A stretch of 64,000 nt of DNA from Girardinichthys multiradiatus. Lineage: Eukaryota; Chordata; Actinopteri; Cyprinodontiformes; Goodeidae. The notes under the pieces were generated by a model that did no database searches, had not been told where the DNA came from, and saw nothing but the letters and a program-made list of their open reading frames with translations. The translations under genes were made by a program, and so were the position numbers. Shown here one piece after another: positions 45,701 through 57,588 of the stretch; positions within the stretch are counted from its first letter, which is position 1; each line of letters starts with the position of its first letter. The stretch is from assembly GCF_021462225.1 (NCBI RefSeq), contig NC_061812.1, forward strand, positions 52,259,848-52,323,847, read 5' to 3'.

Positions 45701-47127
45701 CAAAAAAAATTAGAGCTGCTCCAAGAAATCCACTGGTGACCTGCAGGTTTACAGGCGCTGATCAGTGATTGGCTGGTTGGGAGCTAAAAATCAGATTATT
45801 TAATCCAATCACTGCACATCCCATACCTTAAGACCTTGACCTATTTCAGTGCAACCATGAATTTGAGCTGCTTGAACCTCACCAACAAGCATGCACCCAT
45901 ATTCATATCATTCATGTCACCATTGACCATGCACCTGCATTTCACTTAAAGGTACACAGTTGTCATGACAGCATCCATGGGGGCTATATTGTACCAGTTT
46001 ATATGCAGTCTACTCAGAGGAAGAAGAAAGGAGGTCTGTGAGAGGTAAACTATTTAAATGGACACAACAGTACATTTTTCCTTACCGTGTTTCTCAAAAA
46101 CAAGCACCATCATTGTTTTTCCTTCATCTGTTGATGATCTCATCTACCATTTGGCTATTATTAGTGACAGTGAAGGGTTTAAAAATTCTGTCAAAGAAAG
46201 CTCAAACTTGATAAGAAGCTTCTAGAAAAGAAACAGAATTTTCTACAGGGACATGTTGGCTGTTTATTCAGAATGCCAGCTTTAGACAGGCAGTCAGATT
46301 TCAGTTGATAACAGGAAGGCTAAACAGCGTACGGAAACAAAGAGTGATATTCTATGTGTCATAGATGATGCTGGATTGGGAAATGTTTGCAATCTTTAAG
46401 AAACCACAAGGTTAAGAAAGGAGTCTGGAATGTCTACAAACAGGGACTGATGTCTAAGGTTAGTAATTCTGCTCTTTAAAAGCTCCTTTATAGTCACAAT
46501 AAATGAGGAATAATATTAACACAAAACATTCTCTCAGGGATTTTGTGTGTCAAATATTAAGCTCGACATCCCTGTCGTGTATTTTAATTGGATCTTGTTA
46601 AAACTCGTAAACTTTTATATATTATTATATATAATATTCTGTAATTCTTTTTAGCTGGGTTTTATTTACACAAATACACTGCACCATAACCTGAAGGATT
46701 TTTAAGTGTTTATAGATTATCAGTGAACAGTTATTTGTAATTTTGGGTGTTTTGAGAAATGCCTTGCTTTTATTTTACTGTTAACATTGTTTGGCAATTA
46801 AAATTACAATTCATACCAATAGCTGAAAGAATAAGGATTTCATAGTTTTAAAAGAGAAATCAGAATCTGCTAAAAATCAGAACAGGACAGAGCGTTACAA
46901 TTGTTACGGCTGGACTGAAAATCAGGCATTTGCCCAGTGGGCCCATCAATGTCTCATTCTATCCTATTCTGACATTGGGTTGGCCCAGTCACAATCAACT
47001 GTCTATATACTGGTAAAAATGGCAAAAACAAATTACACTTATGAGGCCAAACCTTGTAGTTGGAATGAACGTCCCTTAGCCTCTTCTTCTGCTACCAGGT
47101 GTTAAATACAGGTAGATTTTATCTGCA
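42720..47127. other. Long stretch without recognisable genes
   Basis: Contains a T homopolymer (about 42,942-42,955), a (TA)n tract (43,317-43,335), a C run (45,000-45,010) and a pyrimidine-rich stretch (45,010-45,115). No exon, SINE head or transposon end could be supported. Confidence 0.4.
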
Positions 47128-47395
47128 GTGCCATCTACTGGCACTTTGGGGCGACCGTGGCAATGGTGGCAGGGGTTCATCTTGTAACTGGTGGGTTCAG
47201 AGGGCTCGGTGGCGCCTGTGTATGGCAGCCTCACTTCTGTCAGTGTGCCCCAGGGCAGCTGTGGCTACAATGTAGCTCACCACTGTCAGTGTGTGAATGT
47301 GTGGATGAATGGGTGGATGACTAAATGCAGTGGGATCTCTGGGGACTTGATAAAGCGCTATACAAGTACAGGCCATTTACTGTTTAAAATAAGAA
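47128..47395 (+). repeat. tRNA-headed SINE with LINE-like tail, plus copy
   Basis: Head GGCGACCGTGGCAATGGTGG, centre CAGGGCAGCTGTGGCTACAA, and tail ATAAAGCGCTATACAAGTAC, then GGCCATTTAC. The tail is the complement of that at 32,985 in the minus copy. Confidence 0.75.
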
Positions 47396-48730
47396 CTTCA
47401 GTGTTTTAACTGCACCTCAAACAAGAGGGCTCAATTCTACATCAATTTCTAAGCAAAGGCATAAATACACCTGAAGACAGACACAGAATTAAAGGACAAA
47501 GGGTGCTGCATCATATTCAAAAAATTAGAATATTATTAGAAAATGTATTTATTTCAATAACTCAATTAACCAAGTGAAACACATTATATAGATTAATTAC
47601 ACACAGACTAACGTTTTCAAGCCTTTATTTTTGTTAATTATGATCTAAGATTAGAATATTACATCAGATCAATAAAAAAAATTATTACAGACATTTGTGC
47701 TTAATGAAAGTAATTTTAATAACTTCTTAAAGGCTGTTATTTTCAAAAGTACATTTAATCTGACAAATAGATCTCATTGGAATGCATTTTCTAATTTATT
47801 AAATATGACTGTATATTTGCTGTAGCTTTGACTTTTGCAGCAACAGATGTTAAACTGAAACCTGTAGAGAAAGAAGAGAGGTACAGTCAAGGCAGAAAGA
47901 GTAAACAGAGAATAGTTGACAGCGTGGTCAGTAACATTAGCAACAGTGAGGGAAGCAGTAACAGTTTTAGCCAGCATCATTACTAAGCCAATAAGTGCAA
48001 TTCACAATTTTTTATTGCTGTGGAGAAAGTTTTACCCACTTTTCTGGATTGCTCATGTGCCGCTCACCACCTAGTTAGACACAACCTAATAGTCTGACAA
48101 ACTATGATTTATCAAAGTAAGAGTTTGAGACTGCGACACAAGTCGCGCTTAAGTCGCAAATATAAGACTACATCCTCGAATCAGACATGTGCTGAAAGAC
48201 TTCAAACTTGACTTGGACTCAGTCTGAGACTCGAGCTTTAGTAACAGTTTTTATCGGTGTGTGAGCTACAAACTGCAACTGTTGAGCATGTTTTACTGTG
48301 AAAGAATGCTTGATTATTAGCCAGTGATGTTCATGGATTATGGGCTGTTAATGGCTTTAACAATTTGTTCATGATAGCTGTAGCTTCACAATAATGACCA
48401 CATGAATGTCTCTCCAACTGAACGCTGCATTAAATGACTTAAGATCATTTAGTAAACTAAACAAAAAAGTGACTCACCTTCAACACTCTCTTGCTGCTAA
48501 GCTAGCTGTGACAAAGGCACTCTTGGCTAAAACAAATCTGAAATAAAAGACTTCCTGTTCCATTCATTTAGAGGTTCAAAACTCCTTTATTTACTTTCTA
48601 CATATATATACATACATATATATGTTAAAATTAAACCTTTACAATTTAGAATTCAAAAGAAAGGTTCAAAATGTGGATTTAAAAAATGGTTTCACAATAT
48701 TTTTGAAAATTCTCTGGCTTAAAATTTTAT
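47396..48730. other. Non-coding; Tc1-end relic
   Basis: The complement of 47,512-47,665 matches a Tc1-type inverted repeat related to that of copies 1 and 2 (blocks CTGTGTGTAATTAATC and ATTGAAATAAATAC, end TATTCTAATTTTTTG), and a related end block follows near 47,650-47,690. This looks like a deletion derivative. The rest holds a (TA)n-like tract at 48,601-48,624. Confidence 0.45.
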
Positions 48731-49151
48731 TCAATTCAGTTCATTTATTTCTATAGCGCCAATTTACAGCACATGTTGTCTCAAGGCACTTTACAAACTC
48801 AGTTATATTGAATTGCACAGACAGATACCAAGTGAAGTACATTTGGTCCAACTGATCCAAGTTAACAAACAATGCATTCGAATTCTGTTTATTATTCAAG
48901 CTGGTTAAAAACTTGTATCTGAGGAAACCCAACAGATTGTATTGCGTCAGGGACTTGCAGCATTCACTCCTCCTGGATGAGCATTTAGCAACCTTTAACA
49001 GGACGAAACCTCCAGCAGAACCAGGCTCAGTGTGAGTGGCCATCTGCCACAACCGACTTGGGGTTTGAAAGAACAGAGCATACACATAAAAAAAAAAAAA
49101 CACAGAAGCACTGATCTACTTACTATGTTAAATAAAAGTAAAACATTAAAG
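48731..49151 (-). repeat. Older minus-strand LINE-like repeat, first half
   Basis: Begins TTCAATTCAGTTCATTTATT (the complement of a LINE-type 3' end) and continues through GCACATGTTGTCTCAAGGCA, ACCTCCAGCAGAACCAGGCT and ATCTGCCACAACCGACTTGG. It resumes at 54,384 after the L2 insertion. A second, shorter copy is at 4,206-4,400. Confidence 0.6.
49049..49151 (+). repeat. ~100-bp target-site duplication, left copy
   Basis: ACAACCGACTTGGGG ... ACATTAAAG recurs at 54,384-54,481 with an A-run length difference (13 vs 8) and a few substitutions. It flanks the L2 insertion on both sides. Confidence 0.8.
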
Positions 49152-49389
49152 ACCTTTCTACTTCCACCTCTCTGCCTGCTCAGGCGCTTTTCTCCTAACC
49201 TCCCTGTTTGCTTGCATTCTTTTACTCCTAACTTTTTATCTCTTAACCAAAATTACGGAAATATTGGACTAAAACTACTTCTTACCAGCATCTCCCAAGG
49301 ATTATTATTATTTTTTTTTTAAAGGATTTTGATGTTTTTATAATCGAACTCGAAAGCAGGACAAGTTGACGCCAGCTAATCAGCACAAA

Positions 49390-50859
49390 ATGCCTCCCTT
49401 CACCACAGAGGACTTCGACAAACTTTTACAGAAATTGTCTGTTTTGGAGATGAAAATCCATGGACTAGAAGTGAATGTGGAGGTGAATATGAGGTACAAC
49501 GATGATTCAACTCTGCCTGTGATCCCAAACAGTGACAGTCAGCTCAACAACTCAGCCGGCAATCAGAACACTGAGAATAAACCTACCGGCAGACCCACCT
49601 GGCATGTTTTAGGGGCATGCCCAAAAAATCAAGGTGGACGACTCACTGGAAGATCTCAGCAATTAAATAAATTAGGATGGCCAGAATTACAGAGAAATGT
49701 CCCCGTTTCTCCTGGGAAAAGGAGACTTCGACAGCGAGCTGCTGTCACAACAACTGATAGGAGTGAGACAGCTGGAAATAATGGAGTTCTCCTCCAGAAC
49801 AGATTTGCTCCACTATTGAATGAAAACCAGGAAAATGATCCATCTTCTGAGAACAATAAAAGGTTTGAGAACAACCTTCATTCTAAACAGTCTTCTCCTA
49901 AGCTGCCAGAGAAAAAGCGACCCACCAGACCAAGAACCCTAATAGTGGGCAACACAGCTGTGGATGGGATTAAAAACTTCTGCAACAAGAAAAACACAGA
50001 AGTTCTGATTGGTACCAGTAACGTGGTCTCTGATATCTCAGAGAATATTCTTGCAATCACAGAAAAGCACCCGTCTCTAGAAAACCTTATTATACACTGT
50101 GGACCCATGGATGACGTGGCTAAGAAAAAATCAGAAAGACTGAAGGAGGATTTCACTCGTCTTCTGAATATTGTTGGAGGTCTCAATATCAAGGTGTTTC
50201 TCAGCAGACCCTTTGCACCGATCTTCTGTGGAGATGAGATTTTTTCCAGACTTCTGATGATTAATAAGTGGTTGAAAAAAACATGTGCTACTACACCTGT
50301 GAACTTCATCCACAACTTTAATATTTATTGGGAAAAAAGACAACTCTTCAATCAAGAGGGTTTCTGCTTGAACAAGCCAGGAGCCAGACGTCTCACATCT
50401 AATCTCTTCTATTCAGTAAATAATCCGCCAGCAGCTTCGACCTTCAGCAGAGAACATGGAGTATCAACAACAATGATAACGGTGCCTCCAACAGCTCCAG
50501 CAGAAACAATCAGCCAGTTGGCTGAGAAAGAGAGGTCATCACAAAAGGTCTCCCCGTCAAAATCCACAGGAGAAGTGGACTCCCCCGTTATACCCCCCCT
50601 CCCCTCACCCCAGATCCCGACCCAGACCCCACAGAACTCTCCCATCTCCTCACTGAGCCCGCTTTTTGCTTTACTGGATTCTGATAACATGAAAGGAGCT
50701 CTTAAAATCGGGACCCAAATGGCTCTGACATCTTCTCCATTCAACACCCCCCGTGGCCGAGGCCCTGCTACTAAACCAACATCTTCCAAATGCCGCAGAC
50801 CTCCACCACCTCCTAATCTATCTCCTCCTAATCAGGACCTTCAAATCACTTCTCTGTGA
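49390..50859 (+). CDS. L2 ORF1 with SGNH/esterase-like domain
   Basis: 489 codons from ATG 49,390 (MPPFTTEDFDKLLQKLSVLE). Residues about 1-40 are heptad-like, then a basic, low-complexity linker. Residues about 180-350 resemble the esterase domain of some L2/CR1 ORF1 proteins: RTLIVGNTAVDGIKNF, NLIIHCGPMDDV, and GFCLNKPGARRLT near the end. In SGNH hydrolases the first block carries a GDS Ser and the last a DxxH. Here those positions read GNT and NQEGFC, so the catalytic Ser and His appear replaced. The C-terminus is Pro/Ser-rich with poly-Pro. ORF1 proteins bind the LINE RNA. The frame is intact and ends in TGA at 50,857. Confidence 0.75.
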   Translation: MPPFTTEDFDKLLQKLSVLEMKIHGLEVNVEVNMRYNDDSTLPVIPNSDSQLNNSAGNQNTENKPTGRPTWHVLGACPKNQGGRLTGRSQQLNKLGWPELQRNVPVSPGKRRLRQRAAVTTTDRSETAGNNGVLLQNRFAPLLNENQENDPSSENNKRFENNLHSKQSSPKLPEKKRPTRPRTLIVGNTAVDGIKNFCNKKNTEVLIGTSNVVSDISENILAITEKHPSLENLIIHCGPMDDVAKKKSERLKEDFTRLLNIVGGLNIKVFLSRPFAPIFCGDEIFSRLLMINKWLKKTCATTPVNFIHNFNIYWEKRQLFNQEGFCLNKPGARRLTSNLFYSVNNPPAASTFSREHGVSTTMITVPPTAPAETISQLAEKERSSQKVSPSKSTGEVDSPVIPPLPSPQIPTQTPQNSPISSLSPLFALLDSDNMKGALKIGTQMALTSSPFNTPRGRGPATKPTSSKCRRPPPPPNLSPPNQDLQITSL

Positions 50860-53852
50860 TACAGTCTGGGCTCCAGTGGTAACTCTATCAGAAATGAGCA
50901 TGTCCAGGAAAAACTTGGGCCCCTAATAGGAGATAGTTGTAAAATCTCTGTGCTTATATGTGACAGAAAGAACAAAGCTAAAAGGATAAGAGACAGTAAT
51001 AAACAATCAAAAAAAGCCATAAACTGTCAGGTACAACCAGACACAGAGTTAATATCAGCAACTAAGTCATATAAACTGACTTTATTGAACATTAGATCTC
51101 TGTCAGGAAAATCATTTTTAATCAATGACTTCATTACTGACCACGATCTTGATGTTCTGTTTTTAACAGAAACATGGTTACATGAATTTAATGAAGCTCC
51201 CATTCTGATAGAGGCGACGCCTCCAAACTACTATTTTCTTTGTGAGAGCAGACAGCAAAGAAAAGGTGGAGGGGCCACTTTGTTTAAAGATTTATTAGAG
51301 TGTAAAAAAGTATTTCTGGGCAAATTTGACTCTTTTGAATATTTGGCTCTCCAGGTAAAGAGCCCGGTCCGAACCATGTTCTTAAATATTTACAGGCCTC
51401 CTAAGTCCAAAACAAACTTTATCAGTGATTTTAATGAACTTTTATCTGTGATATATGTTGATTATGACTGTTTAATTATTGTGGGAGACTTCAACATTCA
51501 CATGGACAATCCTGAAGACAGAAGTCCAATAGATCTATGTGACACTCTTAGAAATGTTGGTTTGACTCAACATGTTAAACAGCAAACGCACAAACAGGGA
51601 CATATTTTGGACTTGATCATCACTAAGGGTCTAAACATTTCCAAGGTGTCTGTAACTGATGTTGCCCTATCTGACCACTTTTCTGTTATTTTTGAAAGCA
51701 TCATCTGCAATGACTCAGTTTGCCAAAGAGACATGATAAGAAAATACATCTTTAAGGACGGTGCTGCTGAAACCTTTAACCAGATTTACTCTTCTACCTC
51801 CACTTTGCCCTGTAACACTGTAGATGAGCTGGTAGAAAACTTTCATTCTAAAATATCGGACATCATTGATTCAATTGCTCCAATTAAAGTGAAAGTCGTT
51901 TCTGGGAAGAAAATGTCTCCATGGAGAAGTGCTCCACCAGTCAGAAGTGAAAAAAAGGAGTGTCGAAAAGCTGAATGCAGGTGGAGAAAGACTGGACTCC
52001 AGGTTCACTATATTATCTATAAAGAGAGACTATACAGATATAACCTACAACTGAAAAATGTAAGAGAATCTTTCTTTTCTGAGATCATCAGCAAAGACAT
52101 TAACAATGCTGGTGCATTAAACCCTCCTGTAACTGTAGCATCTGAACTCCACTCTACCAGGACCTGCAATGAATTTGTTAACTTCTTCACTGAAAAAACC
52201 CAAAAGATCAGAGAGGCAGTCAGAACATCCACATCAACTCCAGGACCAATGTTGTCTCCAACTAGAACTGATTTTGACAAAATTTCCCAGTTTCACCAAA
52301 TAAACTGCAAAATCTTAGAAGAAATCGTACAGCAACTAAGCTCTTCTTCCTGCTGTCTCGATGTTTTACCCACATCTTTCCTTCAGAAAGCTTTGCCTGT
52401 AATAACATCTGATTTAACACAAATAATAAACACGTCCCTTTGGTCAGGTGTTTTCCTCCAGGCCCTAAAAACAGCAATTATCAAACCTCTATTGAAAAAG
52501 AACAACTTGGACAAGCTGCTACTACAGAACTACAGGCCTATATCAAACCTCCCCTTCATCAGTAAGATTATTGAAAAAGCTGTGTTTCAGCAGTTAAACA
52601 ACTTCCTAACAACGACCAACCGCTTCAATGTCTTCCAGTCAGGCTTCCTGCTCACCACAGTACAGAGACTGCTCTTGTCAAGGTGTTCAATGACATCCGT
52701 ATAAATGCAGACTGTGGAAGAACCACGGTGCTGGTATTATTGGACCTTAGTGCAGCATTCGACACTGTTGATCACTCCATTTTATTAGAGCGCCTGGAAA
52801 ACTGGGTCAGCCTTTCTGGTACAGCACTCAACTGGTTTAAATCCTACTTGAAGGACAGGGACTTTTTTGTGTCAGTAGGTAACTTTACATTAGAGAGCAC
52901 AAAAATCACATGTGGCGTTCCCCAAGGGTCCATCTTAGGGCCCCTCCTATTCAATATCTACATGCTCCCCCTAACTCAGATTTTAATAAACAACAACGTA
53001 AGTTATCATAACTATGCAGATGACACACAGCTATACGTTACAATGTCACCAGGTGGCCATGAACCCATTCAAGCGCTGGGTAAATGCTTAGAAGAAATCA
53101 ATGCATGGATGGGCCAACATTTTCTTCAGCTGAATCAAAACAAAACTGAAGTAATAATCTTTGGACCAAAGGAAGAGCGTTTAAAAGTTAGCACACAGCT
53201 TCAGTTAATACAGCTAGAAACCACCAGTCAGGCTGGAAACCTGGGTGTAGTGATGGACTCAGACCTGAACCTTCAGAGGAACATAAAGACAGTAACAAGG
53301 TCGGCCTTCTATCACCTAAAGAACATCTCCAGGATTAAAGGACTAATGTCTCAGCAGGACCTTGAAAAACTAATTCATGCGTTCATCTTTAGTAGAACTG
53401 ATTACTGCAACGGTGTCTTCACAGGTCTGCCTAAAAAGTGGATCAGACAGCTGCAGTTGATCCAGAACGCTGCTGCCCGCGTCCTCACTAGAACTAAGAC
53501 AGTGGAGCACATCGGCCCGGTTCTAAAGTCCCTACACTGGCTCCCTGTAGCTCAGAGAATAGACTTTAAAATACTTCTGTTAGTCTATAAATCACTGAAT
53601 GGCTTAGCACCAAAATACATTACAGACTTGTTGTCAGTGTATCAACCACCCAGACCTCTCAGGTCATCTGGCTCAAATCTACTCTGCAGAACCAGAACCA
53701 GAACCAAACATGGAGAAGCAGCTTTTAGTTCTTATGCTCCACTAATCTGGAATAAACTCCCAGAAAACTGTAAAAGCGCGAAAACCCTAAGTTGCTTTAA
53801 ATCAAGATTAAAAACTTATTTGTTTAGAGTGGCCTTTGACTGGGCCATTTAG
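50860..53852 (+). pseudogene. L2 ORF2, endonuclease-reverse transcriptase, one frameshift
   Basis: Open directly after the ORF1 TGA and in the same frame. The APE-type endonuclease has LLNIRSLSGK, FLTETWL, IYRPPKS, VGDFNIH and LSDHFSV. The RT has [20 protein letters not shown], then (after the frameshift) [28 protein letters not shown] and YADDTQLYV, and ends in a C-terminal region ([20 protein letters not shown]). A 1-bp loss near 52,645-52,650 moves the frame between QSGF and [13 protein letters not shown] sequence; the parts overlap at 52,683-52,704. No in-frame ATG occurs before the endonuclease motifs; the first is in RTMFLN near 51,376. It nicks target DNA and copies the RNA in intact relatives. 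Confidence 0.9.
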
Positions 53853-54088
53853 GCATGATTAGTTGTGTTTTCAGTCCAATTTTCCTTTCATTTTCTTGTC
53901 CATCATTCTATTCTCTTTATTTTATTTTACTTTTTTAAATTACCTCTGTTGTTTGATTTTATCATTTGATTTGTTTTTCTGTGTCTGTATCTGTGTTAAT
54001 TTGCTTTGTGACTGTATTGTAATTGTATGTACAGCGCTTTGAGTGTCTCGTTACTGAAAAACGCTATATAAATAAACTTACCTTACCT

Positions 54089-54383
54089 AGTCTGGAATAA
54101 ACTCCCAGAAAACTGTAAAAGCGCCAAAACCCTAAGTTGCTTTAAATCAAGATTAAAAACCTATTTGTTTAGAGCGGCCTTTGACTGGGCCATCTAAACA
54201 TTATTAGTAAAGTTTTCAGTCCAATTTTCCTTTCATTTTCTTGTCCATCATTCTATTCTTCGTTTTTTTTTTATTACCTCCTTTGTTTGATTTTCTGTAT
54301 CATTGTAATGTTTTTCCTCATGTACAGCGCCTTGAGTGCCTTGTTGCTGAAAAGCGCTATTTAAATAAACTTGACTTGACTTG
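54089..54383 (+). repeat. Second, diverged L2 3' end
   Basis: Repeats the end of ORF2 and the 3' UTR (TCTGGAATAAACTCCCAGAA at 54,091 matches 53,748), but its tail is TGTACAGCGCCTTGAGTGCC, then CTTGAC repeats instead of CTTACC repeats. Confidence 0.85.
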
Positions 54384-55300
54384 ACAACCGACTTGAGGTT
54401 TAAGAGAACAGAGCATACACATAAAAAAAACACAGAAGCACTGATCTACTTACTATGTTAAATAAAAGTAAAACATTAAAGGCAGTAGTAGCTTCATTTG
54501 TGGCGTCATGTAGGAGAGAAACACAGCTAAGCAGATAAGTTCTGAGCCAGTTTTCAAGTCTATAGTATAAAAGAGAGCACACACAGTTAGTCACAGTAAA
54601 TGCTCACCCAGAAGCTATGTCTAGGAGAGACAGGGTTAAACACTGGAAGAAAGGGCTAAGTGCATCATCTATAAAAGAAACTGTTTGCAGCAGTAGCTCA
54701 TCCAATGCCCCCCTCCAGGAAGGCGCCACAGAGCCAGGCCAGGTATAGCTTCAAAAACCGAGAGAAAACATTAGTTAAAAGCTGAAATAACAGCAAATAA
54801 CGCATAATTGGAGAGTAAAAGGTGAGTGTAGCCGAGTGAGGGAAAGTGGTCATTATGTCCACCATTAGCCTAAACTTATAGCAGCATAATTACAGATACC
54901 TCAGGAAACCTATGACACTGTAACTATAAACTTTAAAAAAAAGGGTTTTAGGGCCTAGTCTTAAAAGTGGACAGGGTGCATCACGGACTAAAACTGGGAC
55001 CGGTGCCTGATAAATAAAAGATCTGCCTTCCATTCTACGTTTAGAGACTCTAGGGACCACCAGTAGACATTCACTCTGAGAACAAAGTGAATTTTTAATT
55101 CTAGTCTTGATTCACTATGTGAAATTCTAGAAGAAATCTGCAACTGAGCTTCAGGTAATATAACCCACCAGTGTGTAGAAAACCCTGCCTTATACTGGTA
55201 CCTGGAAAAATCAAACGAAATTACTTTGTACCAGTTGGATCATGTCATGAAAGTTTTCGAGACTTTTCTTAGAATCTTTAATAAAGAGTTCCTTCCTTAA
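54384..55300 (-). repeat. Older minus-strand LINE-like repeat, second half
   Basis: Starts with the right copy of the ~100-bp duplication (54,384-54,481) and continues with GCTGAAATAACAGCAAATAA and CTATAACTATAAACTTT-like sequence belonging to the same repeat as 48,731-49,151. The end near 55,300 is approximate. Confidence 0.5.
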
Positions 55301-57059
55301 GCTCTCAAGTTGACCCCCTTTTTAGGCTGCCTCAAGTCATTCATATAAATCACCAACCAAGCTTGACATGTCCTGCACATACAGTATGTGAGTTTTAATA
55401 AACAGAGCCGACTTTGTGGAACCACAGGGCCTAGAGTAGATTTCTCTGGGTCAACTCCAAGTAAAAATCAGGGGTCAGCTGGCAATCTGGAGACGCCCAG
55501 AATGGCCTCGAGTCCTAGGCCATCAAAAAGTTAGAATGAGGGCCTCTAACTGCCATCAAAAGCAGGGGATGTGTCCCCTTAAAGAGCAGTTGAGAATGCA
55601 CAGTAAACAAAAAACAGGAAGATGGAGGGAATGTTAGAAGAAAAAAAGTTCTAAAAATAATGGGTTCAAAATATCAAAATTGCTTGGAGCCTTTCTGCTG
55701 CTGTGGAACTGCAGCACGAGCAATGTAGCCTTACAGATCAGCCAAGTCACTGATTTACCCAGCAAGACACCAGGTGGAAGTTTACACCGATGAGCGTTCT
55801 CAGGCTGATCATGATAAGGGACAAACAACTCAGGAAATTTCATCTGAGCTACAGATAATTACATGTGAGTGTCCATGCTACACTTACATGTGAGAATTAT
55901 CTTGCCATTCAGTCTTGTCAAATTTGAACTATTGAATCTTGCCTTTCAAGTCAAATTAATAAACATATGAAAAGAACATTCTGAAGACTAGCACATTGTT
56001 AGGTATCTTACCCCTAAATCAGTTTGAAGTGTTCGTTTCCCCCTCTGTTTTTTTGTTATAACTTCAAATGTATACTGTGATCTTTGCAGATATCAGAACA
56101 ATCTTGTTGATGTGCATCTGGGAAGTGGGCCTATCTAGTAAAAAATTCAGAGCTGATTTTTAGTCCCTTGCGCTGCTGGTAAAATTTGACATCTCACATT
56201 TTTAAAGGTCAAAAATACGCCTCTAATATTTCATTTATACCAATCCACACCAGAAGCGCATGGCCATTCACCAGCACTAGCTACCATGACTAAAATCCAG
56301 ATTTGTGTTCTTTCTTGGCATGCTTTGGCATGACCTGCCCAGTATGTGTAAATGACACAAGTCACCATGCCCTAATATGCTTTCCTCTTGAGGTCTGCAG
56401 CTGGCTGGTTTCATATGCTGTCATCGCCACATCCCACCTTAGAGCCACAAAGCCGGCTTATCTTTACTTTTTTTTATCCACTTTTATTTAGACAGGTAAT
56501 CTCACTGAGACTAGTAGCCTCATTTACAAGAGAGACTTGTAGAAAGAAAACAAGACATCAGTTACGTAAAATACCACAATGATCATAAAACATCTCCTTG
56601 GCATTTAAAAAGGAAGAAAGTTAAAAACAAAAACAGACTTGAAATTATGATTTTTCCATTACATATATATATATATATGTCGACTTTTACGGCACTGCAG
56701 CTACCTTACTCTACAGCTCATACAATTAACAGCAGCCGGTTGACATCAACCCACTTCAGTCTTTTTTTTTTTTTTTATTAATCAGAGACAGCCAGAAGGT
56801 GTCTGTGTGTTTTATGAGAAAAGTTGCCTCAACTAAGCAGGCATTACATGCTTACTTGGTGGAGTAAGCATTACAGGTTCCATGCTTAGCCTAAAACCCA
56901 ACTACAGTGTACCTATTGTCCTAGGGTTGAGATTGAAGATGGGGTTTAGTAACTTAATCAACTGAAACTCACCTGGACAAAACAGGTACCAAATATACCC
57001 CTACAAACTCTTAAAACCATCTAGTTCTTTTGTCTAGGATAAGTCATTTTAAGTTTTCC
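55301..57059. other. Non-coding; AT microsatellite and T run
   Basis: A (TA)n at 56,664-56,680 and a T homopolymer at 56,762-56,777. Nothing else recognised. Confidence 0.4.
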
Positions 57060-57560
57060 ACACCTTCTCTGAAATGGTTTGACTTTTATCTGTCCAACAA
57101 GGGAACACTTGTGTACAGTACATGGAGTGAAGTTTCCCTGCCTAAAATGCTCAGTAGGTGTCCCTCAAGTATCGATCCTTGAGCCAGTTTTATTTTCTCT
57201 ATATACTTTAATACATGACCCAATTCTTGTCAGATTTTTCATATTCAAATGTATGCTGATGATGCTGTTTACATCAGCTAAAATTTCTGAGGAACCATTT
57301 CACTTTATCGTAAGTTCAGTTTTGACTATCATGTCTTCTGTTAAACACTAATAAAACCATCTGCATGATGTTAACAAAAATGGTTAAAACATAAGACACT
57401 GAAAATTTTTTCTGAGCTGGAATTAGTGTCCACATTTAAGTATCTTGATTTTAAAAGTCAGGTGCAAAAACTGGCTAATGCAATTAAATTGAAACAGTTT
57501 GTCAGAAAATGTAGCAAGGTCATTTCCACACTCTTATTGTAGAAATACACTTATTTTGTC
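57060..57560 (+). pseudogene. LINE reverse-transcriptase fragment
   Basis: Across shifting frames: WFDFYLSNKGTLVYS, SVGVPQVSILEPVLFSLY, MYADDAVYIS near 57,253 (the catalytic YADD), LLNTNKTICMML, FKYLDFKSQVQKLANAIKL. The order is that of CR1/L2-type RTs. Frame changes and substitutions show it is old; the 5' and 3' ends are lost. Confidence 0.7.
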
Positions 57561-57588
57561 CCATAAAGATAATTGTATTACCAGTTAG

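Larger units (their letters stand above)
49152..54383 (+). mobile_element. Near full-length L2-clade LINE with two 3' tails
   Basis: The element has a ~240-bp 5' UTR, ORF1 (49,390-50,859), ORF2 (endonuclease plus reverse transcriptase, 50,860-53,852), a 3' UTR ending in CTTACC repeats (54,088), then a second, diverged L2 3' end (54,089-54,383) ending in TTGAC repeats. A ~100-bp direct repeat flanks the whole. L2 elements move by target-primed reverse transcription, in which the reverse transcriptase recognises the RNA 3' tail. The order suggests one insertion event that copied through the first tail into a neighbouring L2 end. Confidence 0.85.
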
